From NCBI GenBank assembly GCA_007644065.1, contig VJWN01000020.1, positions 301,874 to 365,873 of the forward strand: a stretch of 64,000 nucleotides of DNA. Direction: 5' to 3'. Positions 1 to 11,100 of the stretch are shown here, one piece after another. Numbering within the stretch: position 1 is the stretch's first letter; every line of letters begins with the position of its first letter. The translations under genes were made by a program, and so were the position numbers. The notes beneath the pieces are model-generated. The model had not been told where the DNA came from, made no database searches, and saw nothing but the letters and a program-made list of their open reading frames with translations. Source of the stretch: Margaritispora aquatica. Its lineage: Eukaryota; Ascomycota; Leotiomycetes; Helotiales; Discinellaceae.

Positions 1-458
1 CTGGGTTTGACAGAAGAGAGGTTCTTCAAATGAATGTCTAACTTGGTCGCGGCCTCGATTTGGTCGATATCAAAGGCGAATGCAGAAAGTCCTGGGATAT
101 CAGGGCGCCGCAAGCAACTACCAGCTGCCAAAATAAGCTTTTCGTAAGAGAGAACAGAATTGGTACCGGTGGAGTTGACATAAACTAACTCATGTTTGTC
201 TGGGGAAATAGTTTTGACAATGCCTTGAGTAAACTTCACTCCGGTGGCATGGAATAGGGCTCCCAGAGGGGCGTTCATGCTGGCAGGATCGGCCTCGTAA
301 AGCCGTGGCCTTATTACCAGTTTGGGTTCGGGGGCAATGACAACCACTTCTACATCGGGGCCACCATTTTCGAAGTTCGAGGTGATCAAACGTCTCGCGG
401 CAAGTGCACCCCACATGCCAGCAAATCCGGCTCCAACCACGACGATTCTTTGTGACAT
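1..458 (-). CDS. NDH-2/AIF-like FAD-dependent pyridine nucleotide oxidoreductase, N-terminal part (cut by window edge)
   Basis: The first 152 residues are visible and the rest lies outside the window. The protein starts at an ATG complementary to 456-458 and begins at once with a hydrophobic strand followed by the Rossmann dinucleotide motif G9-x-G11-x-x-G14 (GAGFAG), as expected for FAD binding. A VIRPRLYE segment (residues 48-55) and a YEKLILAAGS strand (105-114) match the layout of the Pyr_redox_2 family, which includes type II NADH dehydrogenases and AIF-like flavoproteins; the latter motif is the usual second strand near the flavin. No mitochondrial presequence or signal peptide precedes the Rossmann fold, so a cytosolic or loosely membrane-associated enzyme is more likely than a canonical mitochondrial NDH. 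Substrate and electron acceptor cannot be told from this fragment. No intron is seen in the visible part. Confidence 0.85.
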   Translation of the reverse strand, partial: MSQRIVVVGAGFAGMWGALAARRLITSNFENGGPDVEVVVIAPEPKLVIRPRLYEADPASMNAPLGALFHATGVKFTQGIVKTISPDKHELVYVNSTGTNSVLSYEKLILAAGSCLRRPDIPGLSAFAFDIDQIEAATKLDIHLKNLSSVKP

Positions 459-1411
459 TGTACGAGGAGAATGGAGACCGAGGAATCGGAGAGATCTGAG
501 ACTCAGAGAGTAAATAATTAAGAGATTTTCTTGAGGTCACAGATGTGTAAAGTATTGGTGCTGCGTTTGCAAGTGGCACGTTGCCTCCGAATTCCGACAA
601 TTTGACAAGAGGTGTTTCGAGGTTTTATAGATCGACAGATCTTGAAGTTTGGCACGTGAGAGCCGTAGCTGAGATCATAATGGAGCTGCATACTTGAAAT
701 TGGTCATGATATGATGTGTTCCTCAGTTCGAGGCGCCGAAAGAGTGGCAGCAAATTGGATAGCTGGCGTTTCACTGCATTTATATTTACCACTCGTGATG
801 CGTTTATAGTTTAGCTTACTCAAGCCCACAAAATCTACTGACCTACTACCTTACACAAATATACATGACAACCGAACACAACAACGCTTTAGTGTTTACC
901 TTCGATCGATCTAACTCGCAAAATCCAACCAAGATGCTGCAGTGGTTGAGAATAAAGAATTGGGCTTCGGATAGTAACAAGTGCACGGACCTGCACACTG
1001 AGTAACGACGATCGAGAGATATAAGTAGAAAGAGAACTCTAGCTCACCTTTAATAAGGATAAACGATATGTATATTATTTCTTGAAATCCGGGTATAAAC
1101 AGGCGGTGAAGTGGCATGAGGATAAATTAATTCTTCAACATATAGTCAACAAATGCTAAAAAGAACTGTCTGTCTGTCCTTGTCATCGAAAATTGGGCAA
1201 AAAAACAAATAAATGGTTTCAGCACCAAAATCATATCGGGATGTTGGAAATGCAGCCAAGCAAACTTCCGGCTCGGGCATATCGTCCACTAAGCAGGCAT
1301 GCCCTTTTTGGTCAGATAACTTTATTCACTTTCCGCTCTCTTCTCTTGTTCCTCGTTTGGTTTGTTAGTCAGTCAGTCTTCAGTCCGGGTTCACAAGGTA
1401 ATACCTATGTC

Positions 1412-1461
1412 GAGCTGACATCTAAGCTGACTTTTTGAGTTGACATCCGAGTTGACATTCG
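1412..1461. repeat. cluster of short GAG(C/T)TGACAT direct repeats
   Basis: Four related words follow each other: GAGCTGACATCT, AAGCTGACTTTT, GAGTTGACATCC and GAGTTGACATTC. They sit in the intergenic region, about 950 bp upstream of the oxidoreductase start. The copies share a TGAC core. This could be a multiple binding site or a decayed minisatellite; the sequence alone does not decide. Confidence 0.5.
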
Positions 1462-2796
1462 AGCGCTCTATCATTATATATTACAGTCAGTTTCCCAGCG
1501 TGAAGTCACGACTGGGTTTTGATCTGTGTTAGTAGTGTTTGTTTTGGTTCCTCAAAGTTAAACTTCTATATGTGATCAATTTTATTCCGTGAACCAGTGT
1601 TCAGAGAGGGTTACAATGCCCACTCTCTTTAATATTGTGTATTGGCCTGTCAGTTTCAGTATATCTTGCCTGTGGCAGTAACAGATATGAGTCGAGTGCT
1701 CCACTGACTAACCTTTTCATATCAATTAGCATGTATGGATGTTTGAAGCACAAGGACAGTTCCGGAGGCCGAATCTATCTATTAAGCCAAAGTATGACGA
1801 GTATTCCTTCAGGACGGTGAGCTGAAAGATCTATAGCTTATCAGTTTTCTTCTTGTCAGTTATGGCTACAACAAGATTGTATCTGCTCGACTCATTCTGT
1901 TGCGGTTAGTTTTTGCTTCAATCTGTACCTCGATTGCGTTCAAAGGCTATTTATTCGGACATAGTTAGACTTGACACTTACTTCGTTGTATCGAGCAGCT
2001 TGAAAGAATGGATAGTATCACATCAGGCTTTATAGCCGTCGCAAAGGCAATCATGAGTATTAGCAACAGTTTCTTTTTGCGTACAATTGTGGAATGAGGC
2101 AGAAGTCCCATGATACATCATCTTTACGACGTCAGTTCCTTGCCTTACTCGAAGTCCTCCTCCCAACCAATCAATACTTGAGTAGCAAACTTCAGGCGAC
2201 CGGTAGGCGACCCGACCCGTCATTTCTTCTCGTGTCTCCTGGGCGTTATAGCCGTGATCGCCTCAGCGTCGAGGCCAAAAGAGGGCAAAGGAGGCACTCA
2301 TGCATAATTTCCAGACCCAAGGGGATTAGGGGAATATATTCCAGACGAATCAGCTTCCGGTATCAATCTTTTGGGAATGGGAATTTCTGCAATGCACGGA
2401 CGCGCGATAGCGAACTTGCATGGATCTTTGGAGTCACCAAGAAGAAGTAAGAAGGAAGTGTGCACCCAAATCCTCCAAAGTCGAGCTCAAACAAACTAGA
2501 CAACTTTCTTCCTCTTCCTACCCCACACCACGACCATTGCGTAGACATTTGTAGTTACGTTTGCTTACCTGCCTGTGCCTCTCCCATCTATTCCATCTGT
2601 TCAATTTACCATTCACGAATTCCCTACGTTACAGCTGTTTACTTCAAATGCATGAGAGGTGAGTAGCTGCCTGGTAGATCCAAGGCTTTGTGAATACCAA
2701 ATTAAATGTGCTAATGCCAGCCTCAGACCTGCGATGCATCCAATATAATCCCATTGCGACGTGTTGTCCGCCTCACTCTGCCTACATGCGCATTAA

Positions 2797-2991
2797 GTGT
2801 CAAACATCGAGTACAAATACAACCTCCAATCCTCATTGATGAATGCTCAATACAAGGAACATACGCGACTAGAAATAACCGCCGAATTGCCAGCGTACCA
2901 CCAGGTCAATTGCTGCCCTCAATGCGACACGGATCTGCGAGGCTTTCCCCTCGATCCTTTTCCGGGTCCTTACACGCACCAGTGCCATTAA
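2797..2991 (+). other. possible upstream ORF abutting the next gene (TAA directly followed by ATG)
   Basis: This 64-residue ORF starts with ATG at 2797 and ends with TAA at 2989-2991. The main ORF starts with ATG at 2992 in the same frame. Its C-terminal part holds a CCPQC...HQCH pattern of closely spaced Cys and His, which resembles the Cys/His-rich N-terminus of the main protein. It could be a genuine uORF, the N-terminal part of the same protein interrupted by a stop, or chance. Confidence 0.3.
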
Positions 2992-5937
2992 ATGCCCATG
3001 GCTGCTTCGTACCATCAGAACGCATCCAATACTCCACTCCACAATAGGATCATACAGAATGAGAACACAACTGAGATCAAACTCCCAAGTGGGAGCTGTA
3101 ATTTCAGGAATCTAAGCAATGGGGGAAATGCAGCAAGATGTGGGTGCAAGCGATTTTGGGATCAATCCAAGGAAACCTTTGGAGCTTTCGGAAACATATC
3201 ACAAGGAAGGCCAGGATTCTGCATGTGCGAGCACCATGCTTGTTATCATGATGAAGTTTCCGAATCCTCTGCGACGCTTAGCGACCTGACCAAGGTAGAA
3301 GCTAAGCAGTTGCAATATGTGAGTATTCCACAAAGACCAAATTATTCGGGACAAGGTTCTGTTAGTGTTGCAACCTCGGATTCTGGAAGACCACCATCCA
3401 CTATACCGGACACTTTGCAGTACAACCGATATATGCACACTGGCTCGTCTCTGAAGTTGCCGGCCATACCGTCGCAATGCTTGCTTCCATCTGATAATGG
3501 TTCAATGACTTCGGGCAGTCAAGAGAGGTATACTCGGCCATTTGGTGGAATAGGACTGGACACAATGAGCCATATAATAATGTCTGGATCCGGAAAGCCT
3601 ATGAGTGTACTGGTTAAAGCTTCGCAACCAGAGGAGCGGAAGATGCATGTATTCCGCGATAATCAGGGAAATGAGTTCTTACAGAGCTTAACTGAGGTTG
3701 CAACTCCGAGTGCGCAGGCATCTCCGGGCCCAACAGAATCTGAACATTGCAAGGACATCGCTAATATCCAAACTGGACTGGATCAGCTCGCAGAGAAACG
3801 ATCTCAGGGACAGACAACCACACTTCGGCCAGTCTCCAAAGGTAGCGTTTCTGCAATCAAGCAATCTGCATCTCACCCAGGCGTCGATCTTGCTGCAATT
3901 CCTAGCGAGTGTGATGATGATGAATACCTAATCCCTCGGCTTCGAAGTCTAATTGGACAATTTTCGGATTTTCCTAATAAAGTCCAGAATCATGAACGTC
4001 GCTTGGAGCTTCTCGAGAATTCATCATTTACCAATCCAGCCCTCGATGAGCTTCACGATGCAGATGACCGTATGGAAACCCGAGTTTGCGATATCGAAGA
4101 CAGAATCATCGAAATTGAGAAGGTACATGCTGCTTTCAACGATGCAAGTAGTGTGGGTAGCAAGCAACTTGTCGACAGTTCGTTTGGATCTAGGGTTTCA
4201 GTAACATCCTCCGCCATGATTGCATCAGCTATCAGTCGAGTCGACCCTGCCAGATTCGAGGCTCTCGAAGCACAAATTGCTGAACTTCAAGCTGCTGCCT
4301 TGCCATCTTACTTTCGTCCTTGGGAAGTGGAGGTTGTATTCTTACCATTTGGGTCAGGTCTCATGGGTCTTTGGTCTACACAGCATACATCAATTCAACG
4401 CTTGAGGATTGAAGGCTCTTCAAATGCTTGCACGCCTACTCAACACAACTCCCTAGCCGCAGCACAAGTCCAACTTGTCAAGCATGATCATGCCTCCGCT
4501 TGGGAAAGATTTGCGTCCGATCCCGAGCAAGATGATGCAACCTGGTCCATGGCAAGAGCATGTGGTAAGGGCAGTCGGGTGGACGAAAGACTCAGGAGCA
4601 GAGGATTTGTCAAGACTATTCAGATCATGGGACCGGATGCAAGAGACGTTCAAGCTGCTATGTTAGCTGCTTTTGGAGATCTGCCCGAGCAACTCAAAGA
4701 GGATCTCTACAGTGTGCCGCACGAAAATGCTGGTACTGTACCTGACCATCTGAGAAATTCCCTTGGTCTGCAATCTTCTTGGGTGCCTCTCCGCAAAGTG
4801 CACAAGGATTCCTGCTTGCGATTCCTCAACCCATCAGAGATGGCCACACAAGCGCTTTGGACTGTTCCATTCCTGACCTCAAGTGTAGCCATGAGACAAA
4901 AGGACATCAAGAGACTATACGTTACTCAAAGCGACAGCTACATCCAACATCTAGGCAGCCATACAGCAGACTGGACCTGGCAAAAGCTTAAACGCCTTCC
5001 TCGAGTTTCCAACGAGCTTGACACGCAGGAAAATGAGCCGTGTTGGAACTTTGACGACCGTCTCGATCACATCGAAGAAAGCTTCCACTCCTCCTTTGCT
5101 AGTGATATCTCCTCTCTCAGCATCCGATCCCCAATCCTAGGTAATCACGAGCCCACCTCTCAATCAGACCACTTTTCCTCCGGGCCTGCCTCCTCATCTT
5201 CAACCTCCATTGCGCCAACAGTTGCATTCCCTTCCTCGCCGATCCAAGAACGCCATCCCTTCCGTCCCGTTCGCGGACACTCCATGTCATCCGCCGTTCC
5301 ACTGCGCACCTCACAACCGATCAAACGCCGAATCACATCATTTGAGCAAGAAACGCACCCGCATTCCCGCACGCCTTCTACAGCTACGAATTACATGGTT
5401 CCCAAACGTCAACGCATCTCCCGATCCCCGAGTCGACCACGCGATACACCGCGTTACAGTGAAGGCGCACCAAGTCCATATAATTATATGGACGAAGTGC
5501 CCGATAAACGAAATGATCGCCTAACGCCTTTCGCATACGCAACACCGCATAGCAACGCACCATACGTGGAACATGCACACGCACGCAGCGCAATCGGGAT
5601 TTTCGAAGATGAAGACGCGGGGAGTGTGACGGATGATATGGACGCTGATCATGCGGAGGCAAATGCCCTTAGCGATTCCGGTTCCGACGAGGCTAAGTTT
5701 GCCGAGCAAGAGAGATTCTTGGACGAAGAGTGGCAGGGCATGGGTGATGATGAGGATCGCGCTATGGTGTTTGAGCCTCCAAAATACTTGCAGACAGAGC
5801 TCGAGGACGATGGTGATGCCGCGAGCAGCGTTGGTGCCCCTAGCGAGTATCCAAGCAAGCAGCGACCTGTGGATTTTGGGCCGCCGAAGGCAGGCTTTAG
5901 GATTCATATTGATGAGGAAGTTGACGAAGAGGTGTAA
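2992..5937 (+). CDS. conserved fungal protein of unknown function with N-terminal Cys/His cluster, coiled coil and acidic Ser/Pro-rich tail
   Basis: This is a single uninterrupted 981-codon frame. I do not recognise a named family. Residues 36-86 hold a compact Cys/His cluster (C36, C50, C52 in RCGCKRFW, then C77, C79, H81, H82, C84, H86 in CMCEHHACYH) that looks like a metal-binding site of a type seen in uncharacterised Pezizomycotina proteins. Residues about 310-380 are charged and heptad-like (probable coiled coil). A folded segment follows at about 439-670, beginning with YFRPWEVEVVFLPFG. The last 300 residues are Ser/Pro/Asp/Glu-rich and probably disordered, with basic clusters (IKRR, PKRQR, RSPSRPR) that could be nuclear localisation signals. 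The start is the first ATG after an in-frame stop; a second Met lies two codons later. A nuclear regulatory or scaffold role is only a guess. Confidence 0.75.
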   Translation: MPMAASYHQNASNTPLHNRIIQNENTTEIKLPSGSCNFRNLSNGGNAARCGCKRFWDQSKETFGAFGNISQGRPGFCMCEHHACYHDEVSESSATLSDLTKVEAKQLQYVSIPQRPNYSGQGSVSVATSDSGRPPSTIPDTLQYNRYMHTGSSLKLPAIPSQCLLPSDNGSMTSGSQERYTRPFGGIGLDTMSHIIMSGSGKPMSVLVKASQPEERKMHVFRDNQGNEFLQSLTEVATPSAQASPGPTESEHCKDIANIQTGLDQLAEKRSQGQTTTLRPVSKGSVSAIKQSASHPGVDLAAIPSECDDDEYLIPRLRSLIGQFSDFPNKVQNHERRLELLENSSFTNPALDELHDADDRMETRVCDIEDRIIEIEKVHAAFNDASSVGSKQLVDSSFGSRVSVTSSAMIASAISRVDPARFEALEAQIAELQAAALPSYFRPWEVEVVFLPFGSGLMGLWSTQHTSIQRLRIEGSSNACTPTQHNSLAAAQVQLVKHDHASAWERFASDPEQDDATWSMARACGKGSRVDERLRSRGFVKTIQIMGPDARDVQAAMLAAFGDLPEQLKEDLYSVPHENAGTVPDHLRNSLGLQSSWVPLRKVHKDSCLRFLNPSEMATQALWTVPFLTSSVAMRQKDIKRLYVTQSDSYIQHLGSHTADWTWQKLKRLPRVSNELDTQENEPCWNFDDRLDHIEESFHSSFASDISSLSIRSPILGNHEPTSQSDHFSSGPASSSSTSIAPTVAFPSSPIQERHPFRPVRGHSMSSAVPLRTSQPIKRRITSFEQETHPHSRTPSTATNYMVPKRQRISRSPSRPRDTPRYSEGAPSPYNYMDEVPDKRNDRLTPFAYATPHSNAPYVEHAHARSAIGIFEDEDAGSVTDDMDADHAEANALSDSGSDEAKFAEQERFLDEEWQGMGDDEDRAMVFEPPKYLQTELEDDGDAASSVGAPSEYPSKQRPVDFGPPKAGFRIHIDEEVDEEV

Positions 5938-8118
5938 AATGATGAAGTGTCTTGCATCGCATTTGTTGTATTGTTTGTCGTTTTGGAGCACTTGTTTGTA
6001 TCAGCACGGAGCGATGGCGTTTTTGGATCACTATATCTTGCGATTTATCTGCTAGCGTTTTGTCAGCCAATTATGCGAGTGTTTTGTTTCTTGATCTTAG
6101 TATTCACATATAGTTCGGATATATAGGGATATTAGAAAGAAGGAACCGAGGTGGGGTGGGTGGACAGGATAAAGCATATATGGCTGCTTAGACTGGATGT
6201 CGGGAATTGGATTTAGCAAACAAGCGGGCAGGCAGACAGGCAGATATCTTTTGGATCGAGCGAGTAAGGCTCTCCACTTCTTGTATACTTAGGTAGTATG
6301 TACATACACTACTATCATCGAACCAACAATCAATCAAATAAATAAATAAATAAGAATCAACTCTCACACAGCCAGCTCAGTCTCCATCTCAATCTCTAGT
6401 ATTTGAGTGATGTGAAGCCTCGCTTGCCTGGCGGTAGGGCAAGTTCACCTTCATCTTCATGTTCAATCTCGCTACTATCTTCAACGACACTAAGCTAGGC
6501 TTCAAAATCCTACCCTCAAACCCTTGCCCTTACCTTCACCTCTCTCCGTAAATACTCCAGCCAGTAATTAAGAGTTATTCAACAACTAAACACCCTCGCA
6601 TTGACATTGTATCTGCACCTAGTACCAACCAAATTACAACAGATGCGACAAGCTCGTCGGATTAGGAGGGGAGGTAAATGAGCAATCTACGTCATTTCCA
6701 TGGATAGATAACACGAAAAGTCGGTAGCGATATTACTCATATACCGTGCATTTGCGCTGCCTTTGAGATCTGAATGTAACGCTGCTTCCATATCACGAAT
6801 TCACTGACTTACATACGACTCAAACGGCTGGAATCATTTTCGAAGTTCGGATACGAAAGAGAGATGTTTGCAAAAAAAAAAAAAATTAATCTTAGAAACC
6901 TGTCAGCTCTCGTATAATCGCACACTATATCTTGATTCGGTCCTTCGTTCTTAATTATCGTTTCTTTGCTCTTCTTCTTCCCTTTCACTCAAGTACGTTC
7001 GGTCCAATTCAACACAACCAAAAGACTTCCGAACTAAGCTCTTGATTGCACCAGCAGATCTTTAGCGCTCATGTTTTATTGATCGAGATTATCTCGTTAA
7101 ATTCGAAAATCTATAGAAGAATCATTGAAGAGTGCGCATACGTTCTTGGTTCTTTAAACAGATCGAGCTTCGAGTTGTTGGAATGCAACTGATGGCTTAT
7201 CTATATGCCATGCAATCTGCTACCAAGGTAAAATATCGAGTTACAGAAAGCGCCGAAAGATCTTCTTGTTGGCTTGCCCCGTGCCTGCCCATGCTTGAAA
7301 ACTGCCCGTACCTTCGCGAAAAATGTATCTGCTGTCACTTCCATTTCTCCTGTCAACTCCCTTCTTTAACCCCGCACCGCTATTTTCAACTCCAAACTAT
7401 TGATCTCTGTCTTCTGAACGTGGCAGTATTTTGTATCCTCGCTCTATAGTATCTAATCCCTCGAAGCAACCCCGCCAATGAAGTCACCAAGCGAATTCCA
7501 CACACCACCGCGCATGAAACCTTCAATTTCAATCTCAAAATACCCATGTCGCCCGTCTTCGTTATCGAGAAGAGGATTTATATACCCACTACTCTAGGGC
7601 GAGGGCAAGAGTGAGATTGAGTTAAGCTGAACTGATAAGTAAGTCTAATCCTCCTATCCCCACTTCTACCTTCGAAGGATTCCAATGAAATGAATAGAGA
7701 ACTAAACTTGAAATTACGAAGCACATGCACACACATACATGCACATCACTCTGCTACCAAGTGACACTCAAAACACATGAACCCAAAAACATGGAAGCGA
7801 ACGATACATTAAGTAACATAACATTCCTACCTACTACATCGACCACTTACCTCAAGCGAGGTAGGTCGTACCCTGATAAGCCACACTCTCGTAAACCTGC
7901 ACTCTGCAGTTTTCAAAAACATTACATGAAGTCGTAAAAAGAAAGGCGCCTGATATCTCTCCTTGCCTAACCCCTCCCTATTCTCTAACCTCTGCCTCCG
8001 CCTCCCACCCAGACACCCGAATCCTCCAAAAGCTCCCGTCTCCATATTGAGACCTCCTATAAATCCATCTTATTCCATTACCTACATCTCTCAAACCCCT
8101 GCCACTACATTAAAACAC
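5938..8118. other. intergenic region, about 2.2 kb, between convergent genes
   Basis: The plus-strand gene ending at 5937 and the GH55 gene ending at 8119 converge here, so the region holds two terminators and no obligatory promoter. It contains a 13-base A run near 6872, AT-rich stretches and short open frames without recognisable content. I see no gene in it. Confidence 0.6.
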
Positions 8119-11100
8119 TCAAGACCTATACAACATAACCGATGTCGCAAAACCAGCCCCATTAGCTGCAGACAGCGCCCCATCCACTCCATCCTGCGTA
8201 TACATAACCACAGATCCAATCGTAGCAAGCCCGTAAACCGAGACCTTGCTATTCTCCACGCTCATAATGCGCTGTTGACACGTCGACCCATTGCCCTGGT
8301 CCGAGCAATGGACGTTATAATTGTTGAAAAAACTGTACAGACCGGCACCATAGATAAGCACCTGTTTCGAATTGATGACGCGCAAAGCCCAGCCCGATGC
8401 ACCGGGTGCCATGATCGGGTCCGAGTACGCTGAATTGGCGGGGAAGGGGATCAAAGCTGAGGGGTTTGGTTGGTAGTATGCGGTTTCGGTCTGGATGTGC
8501 CCGATGAAGATGTTGGCTGTGTTTGTGAGCTGGTATTGGTAGAGCGTATGGTGCTCGGAGGCGGTGCCGTACAGCCAGATAGAGCCGAGTGTCGATTCTA
8601 TAAGAAGACCGCGACCTGCGTAGACAGTGATTTGAGTCACAGATGCATCTTCGACATCATGATCCGCCACCCAGAGCCAGACGCTGTAGATGTTAGTCAC
8701 ACTAAGCCAGACTTGATGGGACGAGCACTTACTTTTCCATGTACAAACCTGTAGCGCCGGCAGTAATATGCATGCTCATGAAGGCAGCGATACACTGGGG
8801 AGGAACGGAAGTGATAACTGTGTCAGGTGTCTTTGGGCAGTCAGCGAGTTGCAAGTTTGATCCTGCGAAGCCTCCAATACGAGTGTGGACGTCCCACATT
8901 CCTGCTGGTGTGCCGGTTGATGCAAGATTCCACTCGATCAAGATAGCACCAGCTTGAGCGCCTCTAGTGCTGACAATCATATCGGACCACTCGACGTTTC
9001 CAGTCTCGCCTGGCTTTCCAACTTGGACAACTGGTTTTGGGTTGTTGATGTCGTTGAAGTAAGCTCCGCTGGATAGAATGACAGGGTAAGCCTCACCAGT
9101 GATCCTGCTACCAGCTGGAATATAGATTGGCTTGGTGACAACGTAATCGCCTGCATCAAAGAAGACGATCTTTCCTGCTAGAGCGACGGCTGCAATAATG
9201 CTGTTCAAGACATCACTGTCATCAGTCACACCATCACCTTTAGCACCAGCATCACGGACTGAGACGAACTGAGAAGTTGGAAGCTTCTCATATTGAGGCT
9301 TGGATCGCTCGTAAAAGTCTGCACCTGCAGTAAGACCACTTCTGACATTGGGAGTAATTGGTCCTTGGACAATGTTTGGGCCGGATGTGCCACTGTAAGA
9401 ATGACCTTGACCCCAGCCTGCAACAGTTATAGATCCTGCAGAGCCAGGTAACAAGGTAGTGCCTCCTGAACCAGTGACAATAGTTTGGACGTTGGTGAAC
9501 TGCACATTCTCGATGATCAAAGTATTTGCCAATGGTGGTGATGACGTCGAGCTCTTGTTGGTCGAAATGGCGACTGGGGTGTTAACGAAAATGCTGTCAA
9601 CAAGTGTGATGGAGCCGACAGAGAGGGAAGTCATATCAATTCCAGTGCCACAATTATTTATGCTTAGACCCTTGTACGTCCAGCCCCAATCGAAGGCTTG
9701 CGAGATAGCAGTAACTGCGTTGTAGAAGGTTAAGTTACGCATCGTAAACTGTTGATTGGCAAAGAGGCAGCCGTGAAGACCACCATAGAAGACGAGATCT
9801 GTCATAAACCCTCCGGAACCAGATTCAGAGAACACACCCTCATGCTTGGTGCCAGTGGCAGCAGACATCTTAAACACCATGTTCTGCAGAGATGTAGCTT
9901 GTGCGGTAGGCCAATGGATACCGGCGATTTCTCTTCCAACCGGAACTGAAGTTGTATCAATGACGAAGTTGCGCATCTGTCTCCAGAAGACATTGGTTGC
10001 ACCATATCCCAAGAGGTTGTCACCTACATACACATCGGCGTCTACAACCCAACGAGCTGTGAAAGATGCGCTTGCCTTTATAACAGGCATACAGTTTGGA
10101 TTTCCAATCATTTGCGTATAGTAGTAATCAATGACCGGGCTGGAAACAAGGTAGGTACCGCTTGGGAAATACACTATGGCAGGGGTTGTCGTTGTGGATT
10201 CACACTGTTCCGATGCGCATCTGCCTCCTGTGCTTATTGCCAAATTGATTGCTGCGGTATCATCTGTCACACCATCACCTTTGGCACCAAAGTCCTTGAC
10301 ATTTCGGAAGACTTGATAAGTGCCAGGCGTTGCAGCAAAGGGAGCAATGCCCTGGTGTTTGAATTCTTCCATCCAATAGTAGCATGCTGGAAGAGTTGGA
10401 GTTGGTGTTGCCGAGCTGGATGTTGAGCTTGAAGTGCTTGAAACCTTAGATGATGAGGAAGATGTGATTGAGCCTGTTTCTGAAGTTAGCGATCGCTGAC
10501 TTACCAAAGCTGTATTGTGTTCCAATGATTGGAGGAACGAAGAAGCCACTCACTGCTGGAACTTAGGGATGAGGTTTGCGAGCTAGAGGTGAGGGTGCCT
10601 GATTTCAAAGTTAGCGGCGAATTCATTTATTGACATCAGGGTTAACTTACTGCTTGTGACTGCCGAGGAAGACAGGCTCGAAGACAGACTACTACTTGCG
10701 CTTGAGCTGGTGGAGCTGATTGGGGATGTGGATGAACTAAGAGCAGTGCTCTTCGAAGACGAACTTAGCATAGAAGAACTGGGTGTGTGCTCCACCCAAC
10801 TACCGCATCGTCCTACACAGACACGTGTAGAGGACGAGGGTGAGGATGGATATGAGGTGGATGATCGGACTGAGCTCACTGATGTAGATGAAGAGTCGTC
10901 GCTGCTAGAGAAGACGCTGGTAGACGAGCCCAAAGTACTTGTGGTTGGCGTAATGCTGGATGAAGAGGATGACAGAACCACCGATGAACTGCTTGAAGAA
11001 GTTGTGGCAATGATTGAGGTGGACGAAGGTAGATCTGAGCTGCTTGTTGATGATACAATGACTATTGAAGAAGATGAGAGGATAAGAGATGTTGAGCTCA

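Larger units (their letters stand above)
459..2991. other. intergenic region, about 2.5 kb, between divergent genes
   Basis: This region separates the oxidoreductase (minus strand) from the 981-residue gene (plus strand), so it should hold both promoters. All open frames are short and show no recognisable domain. A small cluster of direct repeats lies at 1412-1461. An in-frame 64-residue ORF (2797-2991) abuts the start of the next gene and is listed separately. Confidence 0.6.
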
